Translations under genes and position numbers: made by a program | Shown here: positions 1 through 8,996 of the stretch, piece by piece | Position numbering within the stretch: the first letter of the stretch is position 1 | Layout: each line of letters starts with the position of its first letter | Assembly (NCBI RefSeq): GCF_046592965.1 | Contig: NZ_JBISBV010000007.1 | Coordinates: forward strand, 62,001-126,000 | Source of the DNA: Marivita sp046592965 | GTDB taxonomy: Bacteria > Pseudomonadota > Alphaproteobacteria > Rhodobacterales > Rhodobacteraceae | Direction: 5' to 3' | DNA length: 64,000 nucleotides | Notes under the pieces: generated by a model | Told to the model about the DNA's origin: nothing | The model's database searches: none | Seen by the model: only the letters and a program-made list of their open reading frames with translations

Positions 1-103
1 GATCAGCCAGGGCGCGCCGAACGACTTCTGCGGCTGACTTATGAGTTGGGTCTTTGTCGACTGCTTGGCGGCAATCGGCGATAAACGTATCAATGTCGAA
101 CAT
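1..103 (-). CDS. Start of a small cupin-like protein, cut by the left edge
   Basis: The reverse strand from an ATG at 103-101 stays open to the window edge and encodes 34 residues beginning MFDIDTFIADCRQAV and ending near VVRRALAD. This opening resembles small predicted metal-dependent enzymes of the double-stranded beta-helix (cysteine dioxygenase-like cupin) group that I recall from Rhodobacteraceae. Metal ligands would lie outside the window, so function cannot be confirmed. The gene reads left, in the same direction as the fad operon that ends at 273, with a gap of about 170 bp in which no other gene is evident. Confidence 0.5.
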   Translation of the reverse strand, partial: MFDIDTFIADCRQAVDKDPTHKSAAEVVRRALAD

Positions 104-272
104 CGTGCTACCCCACGCCGGGCACTGTAGCACAGCTGAGGCAAAAAGTCTCTTGTTGGAAAAGTCACCGACGACCCAAGGCAGCCCATTCTGTGGCTAT
201 TGTTATCTGGATTGCATGGATAGGACATTCGACGCAATCGGGCGAATTCGGGGAATTCCGCCAGCATTGAGG

Positions 273-2120
273 TCAGGGTAAAGTGTGACCCGCCACCTTG
301 CGCAACGCGCCGCGCAAGGCGCGCGCTTGAAGTGGTTCGCGCAGCTTTGGTGCGGCGTCAAAGCCCATGCGTAACATGGCCTTTTCTTCGTCAGGGTGTG
401 GGTCGAGCCTGATCGACGCGAGCATAAGCCCCAGTAGTCCGCGCTTCGTTGATGCGGCGTTTCCAAGATGGGATAGCGCGGGGATCAAGACACGTTCAAT
501 CTCGTCGAAATCTGATCCCAGGGGAAAGTCGGGTAACAGATCGGCGCGAAATGGCGCGAGCCATTGTTGGACGGCGTGTGGCGTGTTGTTGGAATGCGCT
601 TCGGGAATCTCGAAATCTGGCGCGATCTTTCCAGCCGTTTTGGCGGCCTGCAAGAGTTCGCTCTGAAAGCGGCTGTCGGCAATGGAGATCATGCGGGCGA
701 TCACCTCTTCGTCGGTACACCCGCGCAGATCCGCCGCACCGTATTCCGTAACGACGATGTCGCGCATGTGACGCGGGATGGTCGTCAGAGGCAGTTGCCA
801 CACGATGTTCGACGTGATTTTTCCGTGGCTTTCACGCGTGGCGGGTAACGTCAGCACAGCGCGCCCGTCTTTGAGCGCGAAAGCCTGCTCGAAAAAGTTG
901 AACTGGCCGCCGACTCCGCTGACAACCTGACCGGGTTTGGCGGCGTCCGACATGATATCTCCCAGCACGCTGACCTGCATCGCGCCGTTCACGAACCGCG
1001 CTTTGACGCGAGCGGCGCGTTTGGATTGTTCGTTCCCGTAAAGCGCGTTGGTAAAGCTGACCGGCCTCATCTCGATCTTTGCGAGTTGGTCTCTGGGCAT
1101 GTCGCGCAGGCGCGCATACATGTCACGCGTTTCGACGAAGAACCCTGCGTGAATGGCCGCTCCATCCACCTCGCGGCGGATAACACCGGCCTGAAACAGC
1201 GCAACCAGACCGCCCACCAGCATCTCTGTCACGGCGTATAGCCCCGTTTGAAACGAACCTGTCTCGTTTCCTAAAAGCGCAAACGGTGCGGCGCGCCAGA
1301 TGTCGTCCAGCGCCTCTCGATCGCGCAACAGCAGCACATGCGCCACCGCATCACCGATGGCCCCGATTCCGATTTGCAACGTGCCTCCGTCAGCGACCAG
1401 TCGCGACACATGCAACCCGATGGCGTATTGCGCGTCCGACACCGGACGACGCACGGCGGAAAACAGCTCGAACTGGTGCGTAGGCTCCAGCATCATTGCG
1501 AACTCGCTTGCGTCCAAAGCGGCGGGTCCGTCCATGAATGGCAATGCGTCGTTCACCTCGGCAACCGCGATGAACTCCATCTCTCCCTTGCTGCGCATGT
1601 CGAACAGATCCGCAGAGATGTCGGTGTTGCAACTCATGCTCACGCGCGCGCCCTCGCGTGGGACTAGCTGCGACAGGACGTTGGGCTTTTGCGCGATCAG
1701 AACGTCGCGTGCGTAGGTGTAGTTGGCCGAAATGTAGTGCCGTTGGGCATAGGAATTGCCCAGCCATTCGCCTGCCTGAAAGAAGAACTCCGACACGTTG
1801 ATGTTGTCTGGCAGGCCGTCGCCGCGAATGAGATCGGCATATAGCAATGCCGGATAGGCTCCGAACAGGCGATCCATCGCAGGCTCAAGAAACCGCGCCT
1901 CAATATCTGAACCCGGGTCGGGACGCAGAAGTGTCAGGGCGGTGAAAATCGACAGCGTCAGTTTCGGGTCATCCAACGCCGCACGCGTCAGCGCGTTAAC
2001 CAGAGTGACCGGCTTGCCAAGCCCCAGAGGCAAAGCAAGCCGGACAGTGCCGCCGGTTCGCTGGAAAATTTCCGCCGCCATGAGATCGGGGTCGGTGTAT
2101 GTTCGCGGCCTCTCAGCCAA
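273..2120 (-). CDS. Acetyl-CoA hydrolase/transferase family protein (class I CoA-transferase fold)
   Basis: The protein has 615 residues, the usual size for the long acetyl-CoA hydrolase/acetate CoA-transferase family. Family hallmarks visible are the glycine-rich GVGGQFNFFEQAF segment and EYGAADLRG in the C-terminal half. Members move CoA between acyl groups or hydrolyse short acyl-CoA in the cytoplasm. It is the last gene of the minus-strand beta-oxidation operon and overlaps the end of fadJ by 8 bp, so it could recycle CoA or release acetate when acetyl-CoA builds up. The best start is a TTG at 2120-2118 inside the fadJ end; an ATG 13 codons further in is the alternative. The exact acyl substrate is unknown. 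Confidence 0.8.
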   Translation of the reverse strand: MAERPRTYTDPDLMAAEIFQRTGGTVRLALPLGLGKPVTLVNALTRAALDDPKLTLSIFTALTLLRPDPGSDIEARFLEPAMDRLFGAYPALLYADLIRGDGLPDNINVSEFFFQAGEWLGNSYAQRHYISANYTYARDVLIAQKPNVLSQLVPREGARVSMSCNTDISADLFDMRSKGEMEFIAVAEVNDALPFMDGPAALDASEFAMMLEPTHQFELFSAVRRPVSDAQYAIGLHVSRLVADGGTLQIGIGAIGDAVAHVLLLRDREALDDIWRAAPFALLGNETGSFQTGLYAVTEMLVGGLVALFQAGVIRREVDGAAIHAGFFVETRDMYARLRDMPRDQLAKIEMRPVSFTNALYGNEQSKRAARVKARFVNGAMQVSVLGDIMSDAAKPGQVVSGVGGQFNFFEQAFALKDGRAVLTLPATRESHGKITSNIVWQLPLTTIPRHMRDIVVTEYGAADLRGCTDEEVIARMISIADSRFQSELLQAAKTAGKIAPDFEIPEAHSNNTPHAVQQWLAPFRADLLPDFPLGSDFDEIERVLIPALSHLGNAASTKRGLLGLMLASIRLDPHPDEEKAMLRMGFDAAPKLREPLQARALRGALRKVAGHTLP

Positions 2121-4185
2121 GATCGCTCCAGCCGTCGTCGGGGGCGAAACGAGGCCCGTATTTGCCTTCCAGCTCTTTCAGACGCGAGACGATCTCCTCT
2201 ATACCGCGCGCCTTTGCATAATGGAGCGGACCACCGCGAAACGGAGCCCAACCAGTGGCAAAGATCATGGCGGCATCCACTTGATCCGCGTCTTGGGCCA
2301 CGCCCTTGCGCAACACTTCGACACAGGCGTCAAGCATGGGGAGGATCAACCGGTCGGTCAGATCCGCGGGCTCGTCGTGATCGCTTTCAGGGTGCGGCGT
2401 GCCCTCCCACCAGTCATAAAAGCCGCGACCGGTTTTTTTGCCCAACTCGCCTGACTCGACTTTGGACCGCAGCGTATCCGAGATCTCGGCCATCGGTTTA
2501 TCCAGATTCTGCCGCAGCGATTCCGCGACATGCAATCCGATGTCGAGCCCGACTTGATCTGCGAGTGTAACCGGCCCCATCGGCATGCCGAAGCGCAGGG
2601 CAGCAAGGTCAATCACTTCCTTTGGAACGCCTTCCTCCATCAAGACCATCGCCTCCATCAGGTAGGGCGTCAGCGCACGGTTGACGACGAAACCGGGATA
2701 GTCGCTCACTTTGGCGGGCAGCTTTCCAATCTTGCCACAAAAGGCCGACAGCCGTTGCGCCGTATCTTTGCTGGTTTGATCACCTTCGATCACTTCGACC
2801 AGATCAATCTGCGACACCGGGTTGAAAAAGTGCAGCCCGGCAAAACACGCGGTATCGGGCGCGTGCGCGGCCAGTTCATTCACCGAAAGACTGGAGGTGT
2901 TGGTGGCAAGGATCGCACCGGATTTCATCCTGGTCTTGAGATCGGAATAGATTTTCTCCTTGATCTCGACCGTCTCGGGCGCCGCCTCGATCACGAGATC
3001 CGCCTGGGCCAGTCCATAGCCCTTCGGATCAGGCATCAGCCGGTCCAGTGCATCGCGGGTTTCCATCCGGTTCAGGTGCTTTTTGTCGCATATCTCGACG
3101 GCTTGTTTCACGGCACGGCCAAGGGGTTCGATTTGCACATCGCCAAGCGTGACAATCTTGCCATTGATCGCCGCCATTGTGGCAATCTCGGCACCCATCG
3201 CTCCGGCGCCGATCACGTGGACATGCGCTATCCCATCATCTCCGCGCGCGGCGTCCTTCAGTTTCTGTTGCAGGAAAAATACCCGTCGCAGGTTCTTGGA
3301 GGTTTCGGTCTTCAGCAGTTTGGCGAAACTCTCGATTTCTCCGCGCTGCATCGCATCGCGATCGCCGGCGTGCTCCTCCCACAGGTCAATGAGCGCATAG
3401 GGCGCCGGATAATGGCGCTCCGGTGCCTTCTTTTGCGTCTGACTGCGCATTTCCCGCGCCACAAAGCTGCGGGCCTGCTCGAAGCCGAGCGCTTGCGCCT
3501 TCAGCCCCTGTTTGTGTTGTTCAACCTCGCCATCGGCGACCGCACGCACGGCGGCCGCGACATGACGTTCCTCAACCACCAGATCGGCAATTCCCAGCGA
3601 CTTGGCCCGCTTGGTATGGGCGGTCTTGCCCGTCAGCATCATGGTCATCGCTTCGGTCGGGTCGATGAGGCCCGGCAAGCGGAAGGTGCCGCCGAGACCG
3701 GGGTGAAGACCAAGCTGCACTTCGGGAAACCCGAACGATGCACCGTCAACGGCAATGCGATAATCGCACGCCAGCGCAAGTTCGAATCCCGCACCGAGCG
3801 CCGCGCCATGCACCACGCATATCGTTGGGCAATTCAGCGCCTCGATCCGGTCAAGCACGGCGTGACCCTGCTTTAGCAGGTCCACCGCGCCACTGTCGGA
3901 CATGGCATCGAAACTGGTGATATCGGCTCCCGCGGCAAAGCCCTTCGGTTTGGCGGACCGGATGACCAAAGCCTTGGGAAGATCGGCCACCGCAGTCGAC
4001 ACAAGTTCGTCAAGTTCCCGGATCACGTCTTCCGAGATCGTATTCATGCCAGAGTCGGTTTTATCGAGGACCAACCACAAGATACCATCGCCATCACGTC
4101 CGCTACGCCAATTGCCGTCGGTCTTTTCGACCGGACCAAGCTCAAGCATCGCGTCGTTCAGATATTCCAATACCCGTCCCGTCAT
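2113..4185 (-). CDS. fadJ: Bifunctional enoyl-CoA hydratase / 3-hydroxyacyl-CoA dehydrogenase
   Basis: This 690-residue multifunctional beta-oxidation protein hydrates trans-2-enoyl-CoA and oxidises the 3-hydroxyacyl-CoA with NAD. The N-terminal crotonase domain contains GAALGAGFELALACD (about residues 127-141). A Rossmann domain follows with VIGAGAMGAEIATMAA. The C-terminal 3HCDH domains show GFVVNRALTPYLMEA and GRGFYDWW. I placed the start at the ATG at 4185-4183, which overlaps the stop of the upstream thiolase (TGATG); the longer frame would add an unlikely Trp-rich leader. Tight overlaps on both sides show one operon with fadE, fadI and the CoA-transferase. Membrane segments are absent, so it acts in the cytoplasm. 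Confidence 0.92.
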   Translation of the reverse strand: MTGRVLEYLNDAMLELGPVEKTDGNWRSGRDGDGILWLVLDKTDSGMNTISEDVIRELDELVSTAVADLPKALVIRSAKPKGFAAGADITSFDAMSDSGAVDLLKQGHAVLDRIEALNCPTICVVHGAALGAGFELALACDYRIAVDGASFGFPEVQLGLHPGLGGTFRLPGLIDPTEAMTMMLTGKTAHTKRAKSLGIADLVVEERHVAAAVRAVADGEVEQHKQGLKAQALGFEQARSFVAREMRSQTQKKAPERHYPAPYALIDLWEEHAGDRDAMQRGEIESFAKLLKTETSKNLRRVFFLQQKLKDAARGDDGIAHVHVIGAGAMGAEIATMAAINGKIVTLGDVQIEPLGRAVKQAVEICDKKHLNRMETRDALDRLMPDPKGYGLAQADLVIEAAPETVEIKEKIYSDLKTRMKSGAILATNTSSLSVNELAAHAPDTACFAGLHFFNPVSQIDLVEVIEGDQTSKDTAQRLSAFCGKIGKLPAKVSDYPGFVVNRALTPYLMEAMVLMEEGVPKEVIDLAALRFGMPMGPVTLADQVGLDIGLHVAESLRQNLDKPMAEISDTLRSKVESGELGKKTGRGFYDWWEGTPHPESDHDEPADLTDRLILPMLDACVEVLRKGVAQDADQVDAAMIFATGWAPFRGGPLHYAKARGIEEIVSRLKELEGKYGPRFAPDDGWSDLG

Positions 4186-5480
4186 CACACCGCCTCCAGC
4201 AACATTGCTCCACCAAGACCACCACCGATACACTCAGTGGCGATCCCCCGTTTTGCGCCGCGCTCCTTCATCGCGTTGGCAAGGTGGAGCACGATCCGGT
4301 TGCCGCTGGTGCCGACCGGATGACCCAAGGATATCGCGCCGCCATCCACATTCAGGCGGTCGCGGTCGATCCGTCCGAATGCGCCATCGAGACCAAGGAC
4401 CTCCTGACAGAAATCCGCGTCGTTCCACGCAGCAAGGCACGACAACACTTGCGCTGCGAACGCTTCGTTCAGCTCCCAAAGATCAATGTCGTTGACCCCG
4501 AGATTGTTGCGCTGCGCCATTGGCGTGACGGACATGACCGGCCCCAGCCCCATGATGGCGGGATCAAGCCCAGCCCATTCGCTATCGGTGATTTCGGCCA
4601 GCGGCGTCAGCCCGTGTTCTTCGACCGCCCTCTCGGACGCGAGTATGCACCAGCTTGCACCATCGGTGATCTGGCTCGAATTTCCTGCTGTGACTTTGCC
4701 ATATGGAGGTTCGAACACCGGTTTAGGCTTGGCGAGGCCGTCCATATCGCTGTCGGGCCGAACGCCGTCGTCACGTTCATAGACCGTGCCATCGCGCGCG
4801 ATGGCGGGCATCACCTCGTCGTCGAGCGTGCCATCCTCCTGCGCCTTGGCCAGCCGGTGGTGGCTCTCCATTGCATAAGCGTCGGCGGTACGCCGGTCGA
4901 TGTCAAAGCGATGCGCCAGCACCTCGGCGGTCTGACCCATGCTCAGTTCGGTAATGGGATCCGTCAGACCGCGCTCCAGCCCGACAACCGGCTTGAAGAA
5001 CTCCGGTCGGATCCCAGCCATCAGTTTGGCCTGCGCCAGCGGCCCCTTGGCGTTGTTCATCTGACCGAACCATTCGACAGCGGATTGGCGCAACGTCAGC
5101 GGCGCATGGCTCAGCGCCTCGGCGCCACCGGCGAGGATCATTTGATGCGATCCGGACCGGATATAGCGATAGGCGGTGTCAATGCTCTGCATTCCCGAGC
5201 CGCAGTTGATCTGGACCGAGAACGCCACCATCGACTCCGGCATGCCCAAGCGCAACGCTGCAACCCGCGCCGGGTTCATCTCGTCAGCAATGACGTTGAC
5301 GCAGCCGAGGATGACCAGATCGAAAGCCGATCTGTCAAAACTCTGACGCGCGAGCAAGGGTCGCCCCGCCTGAACCGCCAGATCGACAGGCGTGAACGGT
5401 CCGGGCTTGCCCTGCGCCTTAAGAAACGGCGTGCGCGCACCATCAACGAGGAACACGCGCTGGTTCATGGCATCGGTCAT
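4185..5480 (-). CDS. fadI: Acetyl-CoA C-acyltransferase (thiolase, FadI type)
   Basis: This 431-residue thiolase cleaves 3-ketoacyl-CoA to acetyl-CoA plus a shortened acyl-CoA, the last beta-oxidation step. The nucleophilic cysteine is C93 in INCGSGMQS, the histidine lies in LGHPVGTSG, and the second cysteine in TECIGGGLGG. An insertion after NEAFAAQ, rich in acidic and aromatic residues, resembles the FadI rather than the FadA branch, matching the FadJ partner next door. Its ATG overlaps the fadE stop (ATGA) and its own stop overlaps the fadJ start, so the three are translationally coupled. The enzyme is cytoplasmic. Confidence 0.9.
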   Translation of the reverse strand: MTDAMNQRVFLVDGARTPFLKAQGKPGPFTPVDLAVQAGRPLLARQSFDRSAFDLVILGCVNVIADEMNPARVAALRLGMPESMVAFSVQINCGSGMQSIDTAYRYIRSGSHQMILAGGAEALSHAPLTLRQSAVEWFGQMNNAKGPLAQAKLMAGIRPEFFKPVVGLERGLTDPITELSMGQTAEVLAHRFDIDRRTADAYAMESHHRLAKAQEDGTLDDEVMPAIARDGTVYERDDGVRPDSDMDGLAKPKPVFEPPYGKVTAGNSSQITDGASWCILASERAVEEHGLTPLAEITDSEWAGLDPAIMGLGPVMSVTPMAQRNNLGVNDIDLWELNEAFAAQVLSCLAAWNDADFCQEVLGLDGAFGRIDRDRLNVDGGAISLGHPVGTSGNRIVLHLANAMKERGAKRGIATECIGGGLGGAMLLEAV

Positions 5481-7741
5481 TCCGCGGCCTCCTTCGGGTC
5501 GGTTTCATAGGATGTGCGGTCATGCAGCGTGTAGTTCGGAAAATAGCCGAGAAGCTCGTCCTGCTCGTAGTCGTCAACCGCCACGACCTCAGCGACAAGC
5601 TCGTTCATCTTCTTGATGTCGCGCCATTCCGCGTCGCTCAGGATACCGGCTTCGCGCGCGTCATCCGGCGTTTTGCGGGCCTCCCGAAGCCGCTTCATGA
5701 CCGGCGCCATTTCGACCACCTTGGCATAACATTCCTTGAGCACCATCACCCCGTCGCGATTGCAGCCATCGGCCAGCCGCCCGGTGATCCGGTCGCGCGT
5801 CGGTGAGGGCTCGTAAATCAGATCGCTACATTCCTCTGTGAGTTCGTCACTCGGTGCGGGTTGCACGTCACCCGGCCAGGTGAAAAACCGCAGCACCCAG
5901 GCGGCGGGGCGATTGGGCATATTGGCGATCACGTTGTTGAGCGAGGACTGAATGCGCGTAAACGCATCCTGCGCCGCGTATTCCAGCACTGGCAGGTCGG
6001 CGCGTTGCCTCCCTTCGTCGTCCCAGCGCTTCAGCGCAGCCGACAGAATGTACATTTCGGACAGGATGTCGCCCATCCGGCCGGAAATCATCTCCTTTCG
6101 CTTGAGCGCGCCGCCCAGCGTGAGGAACAGGAAATCCGCCGTCAGCGCATAAGCTGCGGCCCAGCGAGAAATCTGCCGGTAGATCGGCGTTGCCTTGCCC
6201 GCATCGGGTGCGGGCGCGAACCGGCCGCCGGTGATGGCGCGGCCCCAGGAGCGGAACAGGGTTTTCGTCGCATGGCCAAAATGCGCCCAGAACGATTTAT
6301 CGAACATCTCCAGTGATTTCTGCGGATCTTCTTCCTGCAGAGCCAGCATGTTGTCGAGCATGTGGGGATGCGCTCGGATCGAACCTTGCCCGAAGATGAT
6401 GAGCGAACGCGTGACGATGTTGGCCCCTTCAACCGTGATCCCGATGGGCACGGCGCGGTAGAGCGGCAGGAGGTAGTTCGACGGGCCGTCGATCACCGCC
6501 TTGCCGGAATGTACGTCCATTGCATCGTTCAACGCCTCGCGCATCCGGTAAGTCGCGTGCGCTTTCATGATCGCGGAAATCACGCTCAGCGCGCGGCCCT
6601 CGTCCAGCCCGGCACAGGTCAGATGGCGCGCGGCATCCATCACATAGGCATCGGCCGCAAGCCGCCCCATGCGCGCCTGAACGCCGCCGAACTTGCCGAT
6701 CGGCAGATTGAATTGCTGACGGATGCGCGCATAGGCACCCGTTGTATGCGCCGAGAGCGCAATCGCCGCGCATCCCATCGAGGGCAGGGAAATCCCCCGT
6801 CCTGCGGCCAGCGCAGACATCAGCATCATCCATCCGCGTCCGGCGTAGTCCGGCCCACCGATGATATGATCGAGCGGGATGAACACATCCTTGCCGGTGG
6901 TCGGCCCGTTCATGAACATGGTTGAAGACGGCAGATGCCGCCGTCCTGTCTCTACCCCGTCCAAATCGGTCGGCACCAACGCGCATGTGATGCCGATATC
7001 TTGCTGATCCCCCAATAGCCCGTCGGGATCGCGCAGCTTGAACGCCAGCCCAAGGACGGTACAGAGCGGCGACAAGGTGATATAGCGTTTCGCCCAATTG
7101 AGGCGGATGCCCAGCACCTCCTCGCCTTTCCACTGGCCCTTGCAGACCACGCCATCATCCACCATCGCGCCGGCATCCGATCCGGCCTCGGCGCTGGTGA
7201 GACCGAAGGCGGGTAATTCGTCCCCCTCGGCCAGACGCGGCAGCCAGTAATCTTTCTGCTCGTCGGTACCGAACTGGTGCAGCAATTCCCCCGGTCCAAG
7301 GGAGTTGGGCACCATCACTGTCACCGCCGTGGCGACGGAACGCGTGGAGATGTAGCGGACAATCTCGGAATGGGCGAAGGCGGAAAACCCGAGTCCGCCA
7401 TAGGACTTGGGGATGATCATCCCGAAGAATTTCTTGTCGCGCAGGAATTTCCACACCTCGGGCGGCAGATCGCCGTCTTCGTGGTTGATCTTCCAATCAT
7501 CGACCATGCCGCACAATTCCTTGCACGGTCCATCGAAGAATGCCTGTTCCTCGGAGTTCATGCGCGGTGCCTTGACATCGCGCAGCTTGGACCAGTCGGG
7601 ATTGCCCGAGAACAGCTCGGCTTCCCACCAGACCTCACCGGCATTCAGTGCCTCGCTCTCGGTCGAGGACAGCGCCGGCAGCGCGCCCTTGGCCCATTTG
7701 TGGATGGGTTTTGTCAGATATCTTGTGCGGAAGTTTGTCAT
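5477..7741 (-). CDS. fadE: Acyl-CoA dehydrogenase, long FadE type
   Basis: This 754-residue flavoprotein introduces the trans-2 double bond into fatty acyl-CoA. Its length and C-terminal extension (a DUF1974-like region from roughly residue 480) match bacterial FadE rather than the 380-residue ACADs. Core ACAD segments seen are GLTSAEAGSDAGAM (FAD and substrate binding), NWAKRYITLSP, and VEGANIVTRSLIIFGQG. It is the first gene of the four-gene minus-strand operon. The upstream gap (7742-7946) carries a perfect 6-bp inverted repeat at 7815-7832 that could bind a repressor. I see no FadR-like site that I can name. Confidence 0.9.
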   Translation of the reverse strand: MTNFRTRYLTKPIHKWAKGALPALSSTESEALNAGEVWWEAELFSGNPDWSKLRDVKAPRMNSEEQAFFDGPCKELCGMVDDWKINHEDGDLPPEVWKFLRDKKFFGMIIPKSYGGLGFSAFAHSEIVRYISTRSVATAVTVMVPNSLGPGELLHQFGTDEQKDYWLPRLAEGDELPAFGLTSAEAGSDAGAMVDDGVVCKGQWKGEEVLGIRLNWAKRYITLSPLCTVLGLAFKLRDPDGLLGDQQDIGITCALVPTDLDGVETGRRHLPSSTMFMNGPTTGKDVFIPLDHIIGGPDYAGRGWMMLMSALAAGRGISLPSMGCAAIALSAHTTGAYARIRQQFNLPIGKFGGVQARMGRLAADAYVMDAARHLTCAGLDEGRALSVISAIMKAHATYRMREALNDAMDVHSGKAVIDGPSNYLLPLYRAVPIGITVEGANIVTRSLIIFGQGSIRAHPHMLDNMLALQEEDPQKSLEMFDKSFWAHFGHATKTLFRSWGRAITGGRFAPAPDAGKATPIYRQISRWAAAYALTADFLFLTLGGALKRKEMISGRMGDILSEMYILSAALKRWDDEGRQRADLPVLEYAAQDAFTRIQSSLNNVIANMPNRPAAWVLRFFTWPGDVQPAPSDELTEECSDLIYEPSPTRDRITGRLADGCNRDGVMVLKECYAKVVEMAPVMKRLREARKTPDDAREAGILSDAEWRDIKKMNELVAEVVAVDDYEQDELLGYFPNYTLHDRTSYETDPKEAAE

Positions 7742-7814
7742 GAGATCCCCCTGATCCAGATAACCCGCCAGCCGTGTCTTAGGTTCCCTTCGACTTCAAG
7801 AGATTAACCAGTCT

Positions 7815-7832
7815 AACACGTAAGCGCGTGTT
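7815..7832. promoter_or_regulatory. Inverted repeat upstream of fadE, candidate operator
   Basis: AACACG and CGTGTT flank a 6-bp spacer, giving a perfect 6+6 inverted repeat about 74 bp before the fadE start. Size and place fit a dimeric repressor site such as a TetR or GntR operator. No copy was noticed elsewhere in the window, so this rests on symmetry and position only. Confidence 0.35.
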
Positions 7833-7946
7833 CGGTCGAGATGGGTCATGTTGGAAAAGAGTACGACTCAAAACAGGAAGGCATTAAATTCATATTCTGT
7901 TAATTGCCGAATTTAAAAATTATCATATTTACAATGCAAAAAATTG

Positions 7947-7977
7947 AAAATGGGCCACCGAAACGATGGCCCATTTT
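7947..7977 (-). terminator. Rho-independent terminator after the PRC-barrel gene
   Basis: An 11-bp perfect stem, AAAATGGGCCA paired with TGGCCCATTTT, encloses a 9-nt loop. It sits 10 bp past the stop of the minus-strand PRC-barrel gene and is followed on that strand by a T-rich tract. The A/T arms could also let it work on the other strand. Confidence 0.8.
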
Positions 7978-7986
7978 ATTTGCCTA

Positions 7987-8847
7987 TCAGTCTTGGTATT
8001 CAGGTTGTGCTTCCAGAGCTTCCTGAGTGCTGTCGATATAGACGCGAATGTCATCACCCGCATCAGTCCGCACGATCTGGAGTTCGTCCAGCGTCACGGC
8101 GATTTGATGCTCGCCCATTCCGAGAAAGCCGCCGATGTCCAGAATGGCACGGTCAATCGTTCCATCATCGTTCAGCAGCAATTCCGAAACTTCGCCAACG
8201 TCTTCGTCATTTACACCGTAAACGCGCGCGCCGGTCAGGTTTTCCGTGGTCAGCGTGTCACGCTCGGCCAGGGAATAGCCTTCACGCTCGACGGCCGGAG
8301 GCGCCATCATGGGACGATCGTTCATGTCCGTCGTCACGGTATCGACGTTAACGTCATTGGCGTCCATGTCATTGGCTTCGGTGGTAAGCGTGTTCGTCTC
8401 CATGGCTTGCATGTCCCGGTCATACTCATACGCGGGAGCCTCTTCGAGACCGGCCGCATTGGCGTTCAAGACCAGAAAGAACTCGCCTGCTTCACCGTCT
8501 TCGGAGATGAACTTCAGCTGCGACATGTCGACTGCGACATCCTTTTCGCCCATCCCGAGGAAGCCGCCAACTCCGACGATCACCGATCGGACAGTGCCAT
8601 CGCGGGTCAGAACGATTTCGTTGATTTCACCGATATCGTCCCAATCCTTTTCACCGTCAGCGGCAACAGTCGTTTCATTGTTCAATTCGGCTTCGGTTGC
8701 ATATACACGCATGCCAATCATTTCGGATGCGTTGAGGTTTACCGCCTCGTCGAAGGACATCTCGATAAACGCGCCAGTGTGATTGGCCGCATATGCGGAT
8801 GTACTCAGGATAAGGGCGGTTGCGGTTGTTGTCAGAAAGTGTTTCAT
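7987..8847 (-). CDS. Exported protein with two PRC-barrel domains
   Basis: The protein has 286 residues. A typical Sec signal peptide is visible (MKHFLTTTATALILSTSAYA, cleavage near residue 20), so it is probably periplasmic. Two PRC-barrel repeats follow, each ending in the near-identical block GGFLGMGE (GVGGFLGMGEKDVAVDM and DIGGFLGMGEHQIAVTL). They are separated by an acidic, low-complexity linker rich in Asp, Asn, Thr and Met. PRC-barrels are small beta domains found in RNA-processing, photosynthetic and envelope-stress proteins; the exact role here is unknown. It has its own terminator and appears to be transcribed alone. The repeated GGFLGMGE block points to internal duplication. Confidence 0.8.
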   Translation of the reverse strand: MKHFLTTTATALILSTSAYAANHTGAFIEMSFDEAVNLNASEMIGMRVYATEAELNNETTVAADGEKDWDDIGEINEIVLTRDGTVRSVIVGVGGFLGMGEKDVAVDMSQLKFISEDGEAGEFFLVLNANAAGLEEAPAYEYDRDMQAMETNTLTTEANDMDANDVNVDTVTTDMNDRPMMAPPAVEREGYSLAERDTLTTENLTGARVYGVNDEDVGEVSELLLNDDGTIDRAILDIGGFLGMGEHQIAVTLDELQIVRTDAGDDIRVYIDSTQEALEAQPEYQD

Positions 8848-8884
8848 GATCTCTCCATCTGTTGATCGTTCTTACTGTCATCTG

Positions 8885-8900
8885 AACATCCGCTGATGTT
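8885..8900. promoter_or_regulatory. Inverted repeat upstream of the PRC-barrel gene
   Basis: AACATC and GATGTT flank a 4-bp spacer, a perfect short inverted repeat 37 bp before the start codon of the minus-strand PRC-barrel gene. That position overlaps where its promoter should lie, so a repressor site is possible. Only symmetry and position support it. Confidence 0.25.
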
Positions 8901-8996
8901 GAATAGTTCCCGACCGGAAGAGGTGTTTGAAAATAATTGGCGTTTTTCCGCTGGCCGGAAAAAACGGTGAAAAGAAACGGCTTGCCTGACAGCGTA

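Noticed and set aside
2530..3876. A 448-codon open frame on the plus strand
   Set aside because: It is antisense to fadJ, which has clear domains and operon overlaps; the antisense product resembles nothing.
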